Below are positions 1 through 5,990 of a DNA stretch of 9,599 bases, piece by piece. A model generated the notes under the pieces. It made no database searches. It worked only from the letters and a program-made list of their open reading frames with translations, and was not told the origin of the DNA. The position numbers and the translations under genes were made by a program. The stretch lies in NCBI GenBank assembly GCA_021846005.1, contig JAJZIZ010000025.1, forward strand, positions 1-9,599. The letters run 5' to 3'. Source of the DNA: Microcaldota archaeon. Lineage in GTDB: Archaea > Micrarchaeota > Micrarchaeia > Micrarchaeales > CABMGC01. Positions within the stretch are counted from its first letter, which is position 1, and the number at the start of each line of letters is the position of its first letter.

Positions 1-199
1 CTTTGTTCGCATTCACTCCGAGATTATATACTGAAACGAAGCTGGAAAAATCAATGAACTTGTTGCCGTCGGCATCATACGCAAAGTCTCCGTCTCCTTT
101 CTGCGCAACAAATCTGTACGACCCCCTTGTCGTCGTTATCATTACTTTCTTATCCCTTTCAATTATCTTTTTTGAATTTTTGCCTACGGCACCTGACAT
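1..199 (-). CDS. Class III (PLP-dependent) aminotransferase, N-terminal fragment
   Basis: The first 66 residues of a gene that runs off the left edge of the window. An ATG at 199 opens a frame with no stop to the edge. It contains IIERD (residues 12-16), a MITTT segment (20-24), a GDGDFAYDADG stretch and DGNKFIDFSS (44-53). This is the usual entry to the fold of 4-aminobutyrate, acetylornithine and related class III transaminases, where a (D)xDGxxxxDFxSG-like motif precedes a VxNxGH region; here it reads SVYNLGVNANK. The PLP lysine and the substrate-determining residues lie outside the window, so GabT, ArgD and other members cannot be told apart. The gene lies 138 nt after rpl14e on the same strand, behind T-rich tracts and a possible TATA element, so it is probably a separate transcript. 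A DGATGGT-like purine stretch precedes the ATG; the SD is weak. Confidence 0.78.
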   Translation of the reverse strand, partial: MSGAVGKNSKKIIERDKKVMITTTRGSYRFVAQKGDGDFAYDADGNKFIDFSSFVSVYNLGVNANK

Positions 200-230
200 G
201 CAACCATCAATAAGTAAAAAAAGGCAAATG

Positions 231-238
231 ATTTATGC
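231..238 (-). promoter_or_regulatory. Possible TATA box for the aminotransferase
   Basis: On the minus strand the stretch reads GCATAAAT, about 35 nt before the ATG at 199. Initiation about 25 nt downstream would leave a leader of roughly 10 nt. The match to an archaeal TATA box is only fair. Confidence 0.3.
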
Positions 239-262
239 CTGTTGATGTGTTACGCCATCAAG

Positions 263-284
263 AAAAAACGGAATAAATGAAAAA
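263..284 (-). terminator. T-rich terminator region after rpl14e
   Basis: Downstream of rpl14e the minus strand carries a small GCTTC/GAAGC hairpin (308-324), then T-rich sequence with a run of five T (280-284) and six T (263-268). Another seven-T run lies at 216-222. Archaeal RNA polymerase terminates at T tracts, so this probably ends the cmk-rpl14e transcript. The call is by pattern only. Confidence 0.35.
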
Positions 285-337
285 GAGAAGAGGAACCGAA
301 CAAATCCGCTTCACGGCCGGAAGCCGCCTGAATGCAA

Positions 338-598
338 TTACTTCTTTTTCTTAGCTTCCTGCACATGCTGCTGCTTTTCCGCTATTTCCAGCGTTGTGTT
401 TATCTCTGCTGTATTATTCACATCTACCTTCTCGTTAAGAAATTCGAGATGCTTGACGTTTATCTTCCTCGCCTTGGGCCTCGTATGTGTCATGATCTCT
501 ACAAAATTCTTGTCAAAGATCTTTGTTATCACGGCCTTGTCTCCGGCGTCCCTTCCTGACTTCTTTATACACACTCTTCCTGTTTCTATCAATGCCAT
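338..598 (-). CDS. rpl14e: Large-subunit ribosomal protein L14e
   Basis: An 86-residue protein matching archaeal L14e, a KOW/SH3-like barrel protein of the 50S subunit that bacteria lack. The N-terminus (MALIETGRVCIKKSGRDAG) followed by DKAVITKIFDKNFVEI is the characteristic KOW region. A basic segment (TRPKARKINVKHLEFL) follows, and the tail ends in AKKKK. Length is usual for the archaeal family. The start is fixed by a perfect GGTGA four bases before the ATG. The last three bases of that SD (TGA, 603-605) are the stop codon of the upstream kinase gene, so the two are one operon and likely translationally coupled. A cmk-rpl14e pair is a known archaeal neighbourhood, usually followed by the Cbf5/TruB gene; here an aminotransferase follows instead. 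Confidence 0.93.
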   Translation of the reverse strand: MALIETGRVCIKKSGRDAGDKAVITKIFDKNFVEIMTHTRPKARKINVKHLEFLNEKVDVNNTAEINTTLEIAEKQQHVQEAKKKK

Positions 599-602
599 TT
601 TT

Positions 603-1166
603 TCACCTTGGATTTCTTTCTCTATATTTCTTTATTATTATATCCGCTACTTCCTCTGGGGATATCTCGTTAGTGTCAACTATGAGGTTGAAAGGGGAAA
701 GATCCCTTCCATAATCTATGTTGTAAAGATTCTTATATAACTTGCTATTCTCGCTGTCCCTTACCTGTATGACCTTTCTCATGTCCTTTATGTCAGTGCC
801 GTCCCTCCTAGCCATCCTTTCAGTCCTTCTGACAATGCTGCCTCCGAGCCATACCTTGAATCCTGCATTTATTATCCACGGAGCAGTATAGCTTGTCACT
901 ACGACGCCTCCTTTGACTATCTTCTCTTCAAGCCTTCTGTCAACTTCCTTGTCAAAATTCGGATTGCTTTCCCTTTCCTTGACGAACTTGACTCCTTCCG
1001 GCGTATCCCACCACTCCCTCCCTGTGACCTTGAATCCCCGCTCGGCAGCCATTTCCTTTAGTATGTCTCCTCCTCCAAGAAACTTAAACCCAAGAATATC
1101 GCATAATATGCCGCCTACTGTTGTCTTTCCTGCTGCCGGCAGACCTGACAGTACTATGGATTCCAT
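603..1166 (-). CDS. cmk: Archaeal cytidylate kinase family protein (P-loop NMP kinase)
   Basis: A 187-residue P-loop kinase, expected to phosphorylate CMP/dCMP with ATP. The Walker A motif is GLPAAGKT (residues 8-15). A GGGD segment (31-34) and DILKEMAAERG stand where the NMP-binding helix of archaeal CMK lies. The arginine-rich stretch RRTERMARRDG (113-123) is lid-like, and RDSEN (136-140) is typical of CMK. An insert with GREWWDTPEG (49-58) marks the longer kinase type annotated as cytidylate kinase family rather than minimal CMK. The frame stays open upstream to 1490, but those 108 residues are opposite another gene and resemble nothing; the P-loop sits correctly if translation begins at the ATG at 1166. 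No SD precedes that ATG and a TATA box lies 23 nt away, which suggests a leaderless mRNA. Substrate specificity cannot be proven from sequence alone. Confidence 0.88.
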   Translation of the reverse strand: MESIVLSGLPAAGKTTVGGILCDILGFKFLGGGDILKEMAAERGFKVTGREWWDTPEGVKFVKERESNPNFDKEVDRRLEEKIVKGGVVVTSYTAPWIINAGFKVWLGGSIVRRTERMARRDGTDIKDMRKVIQVRDSENSKLYKNLYNIDYGRDLSPFNLIVDTNEISPEEVADIIIKKYRERNPR

Positions 1167-1188
1167 ACTACTATTAGTCGGGTTACCA

Positions 1189-1195
1189 TTTATAA
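1189..1195 (-). promoter_or_regulatory. TATA box of the cmk-rpl14e operon
   Basis: The minus strand reads TTATAAA, preceded by the purine-rich GAAAAGA, a plausible BRE. Its centre is 26 nt from the cmk ATG, which places initiation at or beside the A of the start codon. Together with the missing SD this predicts a leaderless transcript. Confidence 0.6.
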
Positions 1196-1242
1196 TCTTT
1201 TCCGCTTGCCTGAAGCGCAAGTCTATAAAGGCTGAAGAAAAT

Positions 1243-1250
1243 CTTATTAT
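1243..1250 (+). promoter_or_regulatory. Possible TATA box for the gene at 1279
   Basis: CTTATTAT followed by A, about 32 nt before the ATG at 1279; a second candidate, TATAAAG, lies at 1224-1230. Either would give a very short or moderate leader. With the cmk TATA box, the 112-nt gap (1167-1278) is a divergent promoter region. Confidence 0.35.
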
Positions 1251-1278
1251 ACCTCGTGGTTGATAATGTGCCGGTGGA

Positions 1279-1806
1279 ATGGTGGAAGTCTTAGTAAGCG
1301 ACAGGAAAAAACATATAATTTTCAGGGAATCTTTCGGGCTTTTGGTAGCCGCGCATAGGACCAACGGGAACGATACCACGGCTTTGCTAGGCAAGGCGAA
1401 ACTTAACCTAGTAAACTTCGAATCCGTAATGAAAAAACTCCAAGAGTACCCTAAGGTTATAAACGACATATTCGGGACATTCCATGTCATGCCTCAAGAC
1501 GTTAAAAACATTCAGGGACTGTACAGACTTGAAAACAACGTCCTCATCAACGGGGCAGGTTCCAAGAATAATACTATCTACATAAACCATGGGAACGGCA
1601 GCAGCATGCTCATGATCGAAGTGCATGGAGACAGAGCGACAGATTTTCTTGACAGAAGGTTTACCCTATATCCAAAAGACGGCTCTGATATGATTGCCGA
1701 CCGCATAGTAGGCGTCAAAAATGAAGGGGAGTTTACACCTATGCGCATCCTGCCTCCCCAGTCTCAGTCTCAGTCCGGAAGCGCAGAATTTTACTTGCAC
1801 AGATAA
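1279..1806 (+). CDS. Hypothetical protein, family not recognised
   Basis: 175 residues, no signal peptide or membrane segment, mixed alpha/beta composition. Visible landmarks are a basic N-terminus (SDRKKHIIF), a central stretch NNTIYINHGNGSSMLMIEVHGD (about 97-118, split here as NNTIYINHGN and GSSMLMIEVHGD), and a polar SQSQSQSGS tail near residue 160. I do not recognise a family. The ATG at 1279 follows GGTGG by one base, which is close for an SD; the next codon is GTG (1282), four bases from GGTGG, and could be the real start. Frame, length and the absence of a better frame on the other strand favour a real gene. It precedes the next plus-strand gene by 42 nt, though that gene has its own TATA-like sequence. 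Confidence 0.65.
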   Translation: MVEVLVSDRKKHIIFRESFGLLVAAHRTNGNDTTALLGKAKLNLVNFESVMKKLQEYPKVINDIFGTFHVMPQDVKNIQGLYRLENNVLINGAGSKNNTIYINHGNGSSMLMIEVHGDRATDFLDRRFTLYPKDGSDMIADRIVGVKNEGEFTPMRILPPQSQSQSGSAEFYLHR

Positions 1807-1808
1807 TT

Positions 1809-1816
1809 TTTTATAT
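1809..1816 (+). promoter_or_regulatory. Probable TATA box for the gene at 1849
   Basis: TTTTATAT lies 33 nt before the ATG at 1849, immediately after the stop of the previous gene. Initiation about 25 nt downstream would give a leader of around 8 nt. Confidence 0.45.
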
Positions 1817-1848
1817 GAGTCTTGGCACTAACTTAAAGAAATGATAGC

Positions 1849-2403
1849 ATGGCAGTTGTTACTAAAGCACCCGAAACACGGTTTATAGGAAAGCATAGCG
1901 GTTTTTTTAAAGTAGATACGGCAGCAAACGAGCACAACTTCAAAACCATTCTTGGAGCCCATGGGCTCGAACCCCTGACCGCGAAGGAAATTCTGCCGAT
2001 GCTAATGGACTTGAGGAATTTGGGCAGGATGTTTTATCCTGCAAAGGAGAGCGTGAGTTTCTACCTTAAAAACGAAGAAACATTTTTCGAGGAAGGATAC
2101 GGCAGGCGGGTTATCGCATTCAATAAGAACGGCCAGATGGAACTGCATCGTCCTGAAAGCAGGAAAGCCAGATCTACTCTTGGTAAACTAGAATCTCTGC
2201 AACAGCAAGACCTATTCGTTTCAATACATCCGGGAATCTGGACTCCGATGCTGACAGTGTTAAATTCTGCGACAGCTATTGAAAAAGGTTATCGTTTCAG
2301 GCTCTCAGGAGAAATCGAGAACGAAGGTGCAAACACTCTAGTCGGCACTCTTCCTCCAAAAGAATTTGAAAATATACTTTTGAGAGGCTTATCTAGAGGA
2401 TGA
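1849..2403 (+). CDS. Hypothetical protein, family not recognised
   Basis: 184 residues, soluble, no transmembrane segment. A short variable N-terminus is followed by a helical region (NEHNFKTILGAHGLEP, then LTAKEILPMLMDLRNL, residues about 28-60). A beta-rich middle contains FYLKNEETFFEEGYGRRVIAF (around 70-90, split as FYLKNEETFF and EEGYGRRVIAF), and the C-terminus ends in PPKEFENILLRGLSRG. The residues do not match any catalytic motif I know. ATGATAGC precedes the start codon and its TGAT could pair with the 16S tail. It follows the equally unknown gene at 1279 and converges with the surface-protein operon. The 63-nt gap after it (2404-2466) shows no clear terminator. The two plus-strand genes may work together, but only their adjacency suggests this. 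Confidence 0.68.
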   Translation: MAVVTKAPETRFIGKHSGFFKVDTAANEHNFKTILGAHGLEPLTAKEILPMLMDLRNLGRMFYPAKESVSFYLKNEETFFEEGYGRRVIAFNKNGQMELHRPESRKARSTLGKLESLQQQDLFVSIHPGIWTPMLTVLNSATAIEKGYRFRLSGEIENEGANTLVGTLPPKEFENILLRGLSRG

Positions 2404-2466
2404 CAGAAAACCAACAGCAATCCTGCAAATGAATTATACTCAGAGACAGTCTAATCTTAGGCGGAA

Positions 2467-3288
2467 CTATCTGCCGCGGCCGCCGCCGAAGCCCCCATGC
2501 ATGCCTCCAAATCCACCGCGGAATCCTCCTCCAAAGCCTCCGCCGAATCTTCCCATGCCTCCGTAGCCGTATCCTCCATAACCGAAACCGCCCCGGAAGC
2601 CTTCTCCTCCAAAGCAGCACCCGCGTCCGAAGCCGTAGCCAAAGCCTCCGTAGCCGAATGGTCCAAAGCCTCCGAAAAATGGGAAACCCATGAATGGGAA
2701 CATGCCGAAGCCGAAAGGATACCCTCCTAATCCCATGCCTCCGTAGCCGTATCCTCCATAACCTCCGTAATATGGGTAAGGGGGATAGTAGCCATTCCCT
2801 CCGTATGCATAAGGAGCAGGAGCGCCTGAACCGTATGAATTGTACGGAACGGTATAGCTAGGCTGAGCCTGCTGTGCCCCTGCCGGAGGCATCTGCTGCT
2901 GATACTGCTGTTGGTACTGATCCTGTGCCTGTTGATTGTACCCCCCTGCGTTGTTGTCAGTTTGGCCGGCTGTTCCTCCGTTATTCTGCTGCTCCGAGGA
3001 ATAAGCGCCTGTGGGAGCTCCCACAGGCGGATATCTGTAAGCATAGTAATTTGGTCCTGGAGAACACGCATTAAGGCTTAATGCCACGGCTGTCGCAATT
3101 GCCGCAACGCGGAACGCTCCGAAGCCTTCTTGTCTCTGTCGATTTTCTGCAGAGCCTCTTTTAAGTTTTAATATTACTTCAGAAGGCATTGGGCGGTTTC
3201 CCAGCCCCGCCGGTCTCATCAGCCTTCCAAACGTTTCAGAAGGATGGGTTTTCCCATCAAAATTTCTAATGCTTTCAATGTTTGCCAT
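2467..3288 (-). CDS. Gly/Tyr/Phe-rich lipobox surface protein
   Basis: 273 residues and last gene of the four-gene operon. Order: a polar basic leader of about 58 residues; a hydrophobic stretch FRVAAIATAVALSLNAC (59-75) ending in a lipobox-like LNAC with Cys75; a Tyr/Pro segment; a Gln/Asn-rich segment (about 97-140, with QQYQQQYQQQ-type runs); and a long tail (about 150-273) of GGYGYGG, GFGxFG and GGFGGG repeats ending GGGRGR. A Cys-Cys pair (GRGCCFGG) is the only cysteine in the tail. I infer export and membrane anchoring at Cys75, with a disordered or self-associating exterior like other Gly/Tyr-rich structural proteins. The start lies 7 nt after the previous stop; TGATCC, complementary to the 16S 3' tail, covers that stop (3296-3298) and selects the ATG. 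No enzymatic function is suggested. Confidence 0.8.
   Translation of the reverse strand: MANIESIRNFDGKTHPSETFGRLMRPAGLGNRPMPSEVILKLKRGSAENRQRQEGFGAFRVAAIATAVALSLNACSPGPNYYAYRYPPVGAPTGAYSSEQQNNGGTAGQTDNNAGGYNQQAQDQYQQQYQQQMPPAGAQQAQPSYTVPYNSYGSGAPAPYAYGGNGYYPPYPYYGGYGGYGYGGMGLGGYPFGFGMFPFMGFPFFGGFGPFGYGGFGYGFGRGCCFGGEGFRGGFGYGGYGYGGMGRFGGGFGGGFRGGFGGMHGGFGGGRGR
2551..2763. repeat. Pair of exact 33-bp direct repeats inside the Gly-rich gene
   Basis: Positions 2551-2583 and 2731-2763 are identical, beginning TCCCATGCCTCCGTAGCC, offset by exactly 180 bp (60 codons). Both encode YGGYGYGGMG in the same frame. Identity at silent positions points to recent duplication or gene conversion rather than only selection on the peptide. 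Confidence 0.85.
3006..3029. repeat. Perfect 24-bp palindrome within the coding sequence
   Basis: The half-site CGCCTGTGGGAG is followed directly by its exact reverse complement, with no spacer. It falls in the Gly/Tyr-rich gene just after the lipobox and encodes the PPVGAPTG part. Pairing stops at both outer flanks. Confidence 0.9.
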
Positions 3289-3295
3289 TTGGGGA

Positions 3296-3634
3296 TCATC
3301 TGCGGAATCCTCCGTCCCAGCCGCCTCTCCAGCCTCCCCAACCGCCCCAGCCTCCCCACCATCCGCCCCACATCGGCATGACTACTGGAGCCATGGGATA
3401 GAAGCCTGGATAATAACCGGGATAGATGCCAGGGTAAGGGTAGGCTACGCATCCTTGAAGAGCCAAGGCTCCTGCAAGGGTAGCTGCCGTTACTACTGCA
3501 TTCAATTTTTTAGCTGTAGATGTTTTTGCCTTTGCAGCCTGCGCCAAAGCAGTTGCTGGTTTCTCTTCTCTCCTTGAAACCGGCTTCAGGTGAGCCATCA
3601 GGTTCAAATCTTGTATTTTCTTTATTTTTTCCAA
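3296..3634 (-). CDS. Small Trp/Gly-rich lipobox protein
   Basis: 112 residues, third gene of the operon. A basic, Ala/Lys-rich leader (1-44) precedes the hydrophobic stretch LNAVVTAATLAGALALQGC (44-62), whose ALQGC is a good lipobox with Cys62. The mature part begins CVAYPYPGIYPGYYPGFYP, then turns into a run of WGG units (about 89-106) with seven tryptophans in eighteen residues, ending DGGFRR. The start is a TTG: AAAGGGGAT lies five bases before it, whereas the first ATG (3598, residue 13) has no SD. It begins 13 nt after the previous stop. The CxAYP motif after the cysteine is shared with the upstream neighbour, so the two are probably paralogues. A structural or adhesive role outside the membrane is inferred from composition only. 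Confidence 0.78.
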   Translation of the reverse strand: MEKIKKIQDLNLMAHLKPVSRREEKPATALAQAAKAKTSTAKKLNAVVTAATLAGALALQGCVAYPYPGIYPGYYPGFYPMAPVVMPMWGGWWGGWGGWGGWRGGWDGGFRR

Positions 3635-3647
3635 TTTATCCCCTTTA

Positions 3648-4136
3648 TCAATATCTAAACACTCCGCTTATTATTCCTTGATTATCTGCCACTGTACTTC
3701 CTGCCGCACTGCCATACTGGCTTGAGCTTGCCGATTGGTACTGCTGGTACGCAGGCAACGCCGATTGAGGCATCTGCCCGCCATTCTGGTATGCAGGAGG
3801 CTGGCTGTAAGCAGGAGGATAATAACCCGGATAGTAATTTCCGTTGCCGTTGTTTGAAGGAGGCTGCTGATACGTCGGCGCTGCAGGCATCGGACGGTAG
3901 CCCTGGTAAGGCGAATAGCTGGGATATCCGCCATAGTATCCTGGGTACGATGAAACTGGATAAGCGGCGCAGCCTGAAAGCATCACAGCTCCGGCCAGAG
4001 CCGAGGCCGCAGCCAATACCTTTGCCCTCACACCTAGCGTGCTGGTTGTTTTGGCGAGCTTTGTTGAAGTTCCTTCGATGTCTGTCCTCAAGGCGCCTGC
4101 CAGTACAGTTTCTATATTCTTGTGGGTTGTTGTCAT
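3648..4136 (-). CDS. Pro/Tyr/Gln-rich lipobox protein
   Basis: 162 residues, second gene of the operon. A Thr/Lys-rich leader (1-39) leads to VLAAASALAGAVMLSGC (40-56), a clear lipobox with Cys56, then AAYP and a tail of YPGYYGGYPSYSPYQGY-like repeats, a PPxNNGNGNYYPGYYPPAY segment, and a Gln/Ser-rich end finishing GVFRY. I place the start at the ATG (4134-4136); a TTG directly before it (4139) is also possible, with GGTG lying five bases from the TTG and eight from the ATG. A GTG at residue 36 would give a conventional short lipoprotein signal, but no spaced SD precedes it and the upstream stop is only 18 nt from the ATG. Likely an exported, lipid-anchored low-complexity protein and a paralogue of the two following genes. 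Confidence 0.78.
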   Translation of the reverse strand: MTTTHKNIETVLAGALRTDIEGTSTKLAKTTSTLGVRAKVLAAASALAGAVMLSGCAAYPVSSYPGYYGGYPSYSPYQGYRPMPAAPTYQQPPSNNGNGNYYPGYYPPAYSQPPAYQNGGQMPQSALPAYQQYQSASSSQYGSAAGSTVADNQGIISGVFRY

Positions 4137-4154
4137 CAATCTAGCACCGTCTAA

Positions 4155-5132
4155 TCAATTTCTCTGCAGATTCTGCAGGTTTGCATTCACATCGACATAG
4201 TATCCATTTGTGTTGTATCCGATGCCGTTGTTATTGAACACCGGTCGCTGGTACTGCTGGTTAGGGTAATTAGTCTGCTGCTGTTGCCGCGGCGCATAAG
4301 TCTGTGCGGTATTGCCTGAAGGCTTCTCTACAGGCGCACCAACTATCTGTGTTATCAGGCCATGATTCCTCGCGTCTATTAATGGCTGGACGTTGTTGTT
4401 CATGCCGCGCAGGAAGGTCTTGACCTCTGCCTGTGCAAGATAGTATCCTTCTGGACCGGTATTATACGCTGTTTCCACTACAACAGGGCCCTGGTTCATC
4501 TGCGTCCATACTACCACTGCGAGGTTGCCGTCCGGAAGCATTCGCACGTCCGAAGTATTGAAAGGAGAGGATACCGCATATGCGGGAATCGGTGCCGTGC
4601 CTCCCTCTGGCAATATTCTCTGTGCCCTGAGCGAAATTATCATGGTGTCTCCAGGCACATATCTGGCATAATTCTGATGGCTTTGCACTGCATTTGCCTT
4701 TTGTGCAGGTTTCACGGCGGCCGCATGGGGCACCTTTTTGGGTTCCTGCTTAGTCTCCGTGTTGTTATGGGTAACCTTAGTCTTTGTTTTGATGTTGTTA
4801 TGGTTTCCGTTGTTGCAGACTATTGTTACATTAACGTGTGACTCGTGATCGGCATTTATCCTGAGGTTCGATCCGCACGAATTTGAATCTGCCTTTGAAT
4901 TGTTTCCACTAACGTTTATTGACGCTTCAGGGGCCTTTGGCGCCTGCATGCTTCCTGTTCCGTTCATAAAACCGTGGGTAGACGCCGCAGAGGGTGTTTT
5001 TTCCATCTGCTGTGTTTGTGCTTCCTGCGGCTGCGCTGTTTCTCCTCCCCATGTCCTATGGGCAGGCATCAATGCAAGTGAAACTCCTGCAACTGCTGCA
5101 AGTGCGATATAAGTTTTTGTTTTTTGGGTCAT
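4155..5132 (-). CDS. Secreted Asn/Gln-rich protein, first gene of the surface operon
   Basis: 325 residues. A typical Sec signal peptide (KTKTYIALAAVAGVSLALMPA, about 4-24) with likely cleavage before HRTWGG. A disordered linker rich in Gln, Ala and Pro follows. Next is an Asn/His/Thr-rich region with two cysteines (Cys86, Cys106) that could form a disulphide, and several N-x-S/T sequons (near 57, 73, 77, 101, 123 and 192). Residues about 155-270 look like a folded domain (PGDTMIISLRAQRILPEGG, then DGNLAVVVWTQMNQGPVVVE). The C-terminus (275-325) is Gln/Asn/Tyr-rich. The domain is not one I recognise. GTGATAAAATG gives the start, and a strong TATA box lies upstream. Unlike the next three genes it has no lipobox and no long leader, so it may be a soluble or glycosylated partner of the anchored proteins. 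Confidence 0.82.
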   Translation of the reverse strand: MTQKTKTYIALAAVAGVSLALMPAHRTWGGETAQPQEAQTQQMEKTPSAASTHGFMNGTGSMQAPKAPEASINVSGNNSKADSNSCGSNLRINADHESHVNVTIVCNNGNHNNIKTKTKVTHNNTETKQEPKKVPHAAAVKPAQKANAVQSHQNYARYVPGDTMIISLRAQRILPEGGTAPIPAYAVSSPFNTSDVRMLPDGNLAVVVWTQMNQGPVVVETAYNTGPEGYYLAQAEVKTFLRGMNNNVQPLIDARNHGLITQIVGAPVEKPSGNTAQTYAPRQQQQTNYPNQQYQRPVFNNNGIGYNTNGYYVDVNANLQNLQRN

Positions 5133-5173
5133 TTTATCACTTTTATCCTAATATATGATATTGTATTTTTTGA

Positions 5174-5181
5174 TATATAAA
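5174..5181 (-). promoter_or_regulatory. TATA box of the surface-protein operon
   Basis: The minus strand reads TTTATATA, preceded by a BRE-like GGTAAAGA. It ends 42 nt before the ATG at 5132. Predicted initiation near 5150 leaves a leader of about 18 nt that contains the GTGAT SD. It is the only strong promoter in front of the four closely spaced genes. Confidence 0.65.
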
Positions 5182-5293
5182 TCTTTACCGGGTATTTAAC
5201 AGTAACTAGTATACTCCCTCGGTTCTTCCTAAACCGCAGTTCCTAAGACCCGCACTTCCGGCACTCTCCCTAAAAAGTAAGAGTCCAGGAATG

Positions 5294-5940
5294 TTACTGT
5301 CTGAGGCTTATTTTCTCGTTCAGTATGCCTTGTAGATTTCCGATATAATTCTCTTCTTTCAGTCTTGAAGTCATGTACAAGGAAAGTTGCCTTTCATAAC
5401 TCTGCATGCTTTCAGTTGCCCTGAATTGTTGGCTTACCTTCCTTTTCACAACGAAATGGCGCAGTGCCCTCTCTGCCTCGTTGTTCGTCGGATCCACATC
5501 CCTGTATTCCAGAAAAGTGAACAGGTCATTGAAATATTTCAGGATGTAATTGGTGACCCGCATGGTGTTACTTCCTCTCTTATTCTATATGGACTCAAGA
5601 AGATTCCATGCCTTCTTTTCGTATCCTGCGCGTAGCTTCTTGGATGCGCCAATCTTCTTTTTGTCGAACTTTGCGGAAACGTAAAGTTGGCAGAGTTTCT
5701 CTGCAAACCTTCTGTATCCTTCATAGTCCTCTTTTTCTCCGAAATCGTAGATATGCTTGCGCAGCCTTCTGAACACATGCGCCCAGCATCTTTGCAGGTA
5801 TACCTGAAGTTTGTTATATGCGGAGTAGCCATCGCATACGTCAATCCCGTGCTTGCTATCCAGTTCCTTCGCAATTTTGCTGCTTCTGGTAGTGTCCTCA
5901 TGTTATTCTCTTCGTCGTAGACGATTTTATCGTTTACCGA
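5294..5940 (-). pseudogene. IS66-family transposase remnant (C-terminal half)
   Basis: Three pieces of one transposase on the minus strand. The piece nearest 5940 reads NDKIVYDEENNMRTLPEAAK. After a one-base frame change near 5875-5885 it continues as IAKELDSKHGIDVCDGYSAYN and KLQVYLQRCWAHVFRRLRKH, the IS66 catalytic region with an aspartate in CDGYSAYN and the QRCWAH motif. An in-frame TAG (5585-5587) interrupts it, and the same frame resumes as DPTNNEAERALRHFVVKRK, the typical IS66 motif with the last catalytic glutamate, and ends at TAA 5294-5296. The N-terminal zinc-finger half and the accessory genes of a full element are missing. With a frame break, a nonsense codon and a truncation it cannot make an active enzyme. 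Upstream of about 5940 the frame stays open, but I see no clear homology. Confidence 0.82.
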
Positions 5941-5990
5941 GAGAACCTTATTTCGGGATAATACATTCCAAGCCCTATGGCTTACTGTTC

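Noticed and set aside
3..245. 80-residue plus-strand reading frame
   Set aside because: It is antisense to the aminotransferase N-terminus, which has recognisable motifs.
1167..1490. 108-residue N-terminal extension of the cytidylate kinase frame
   Set aside because: It lies opposite the start of the plus-strand gene at 1279, crosses the TATA box, matches no domain, and the P-loop is correctly placed from the ATG at 1166.
2497..2730. Ala/Ser/Glu-rich plus-strand frame opposite the Gly-rich gene, and other minus frames there
   Set aside because: Composition is the direct reflection of GGY/GGF codon repeats read in the wrong frame; no SD or promoter.
3296..3634. Twin-arginine signal (SRREEK) in the Trp-rich protein
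   Set aside because: The arginines are far from the hydrophobic stretch and the following residues do not fit the Tat consensus; the lipobox signal is clear.
5870..5890. Programmed -1 frameshift at the AAAA run in the IS66 transposase
   Set aside because: A second break (TAG at 5585) and the missing N-terminal half make simple decay more likely.
5539..5901. 120-residue minus frame through the transposase
   Set aside because: Only its first 20 or so residues belong to the transposase; the rest is out of frame with the QRCWAH region.
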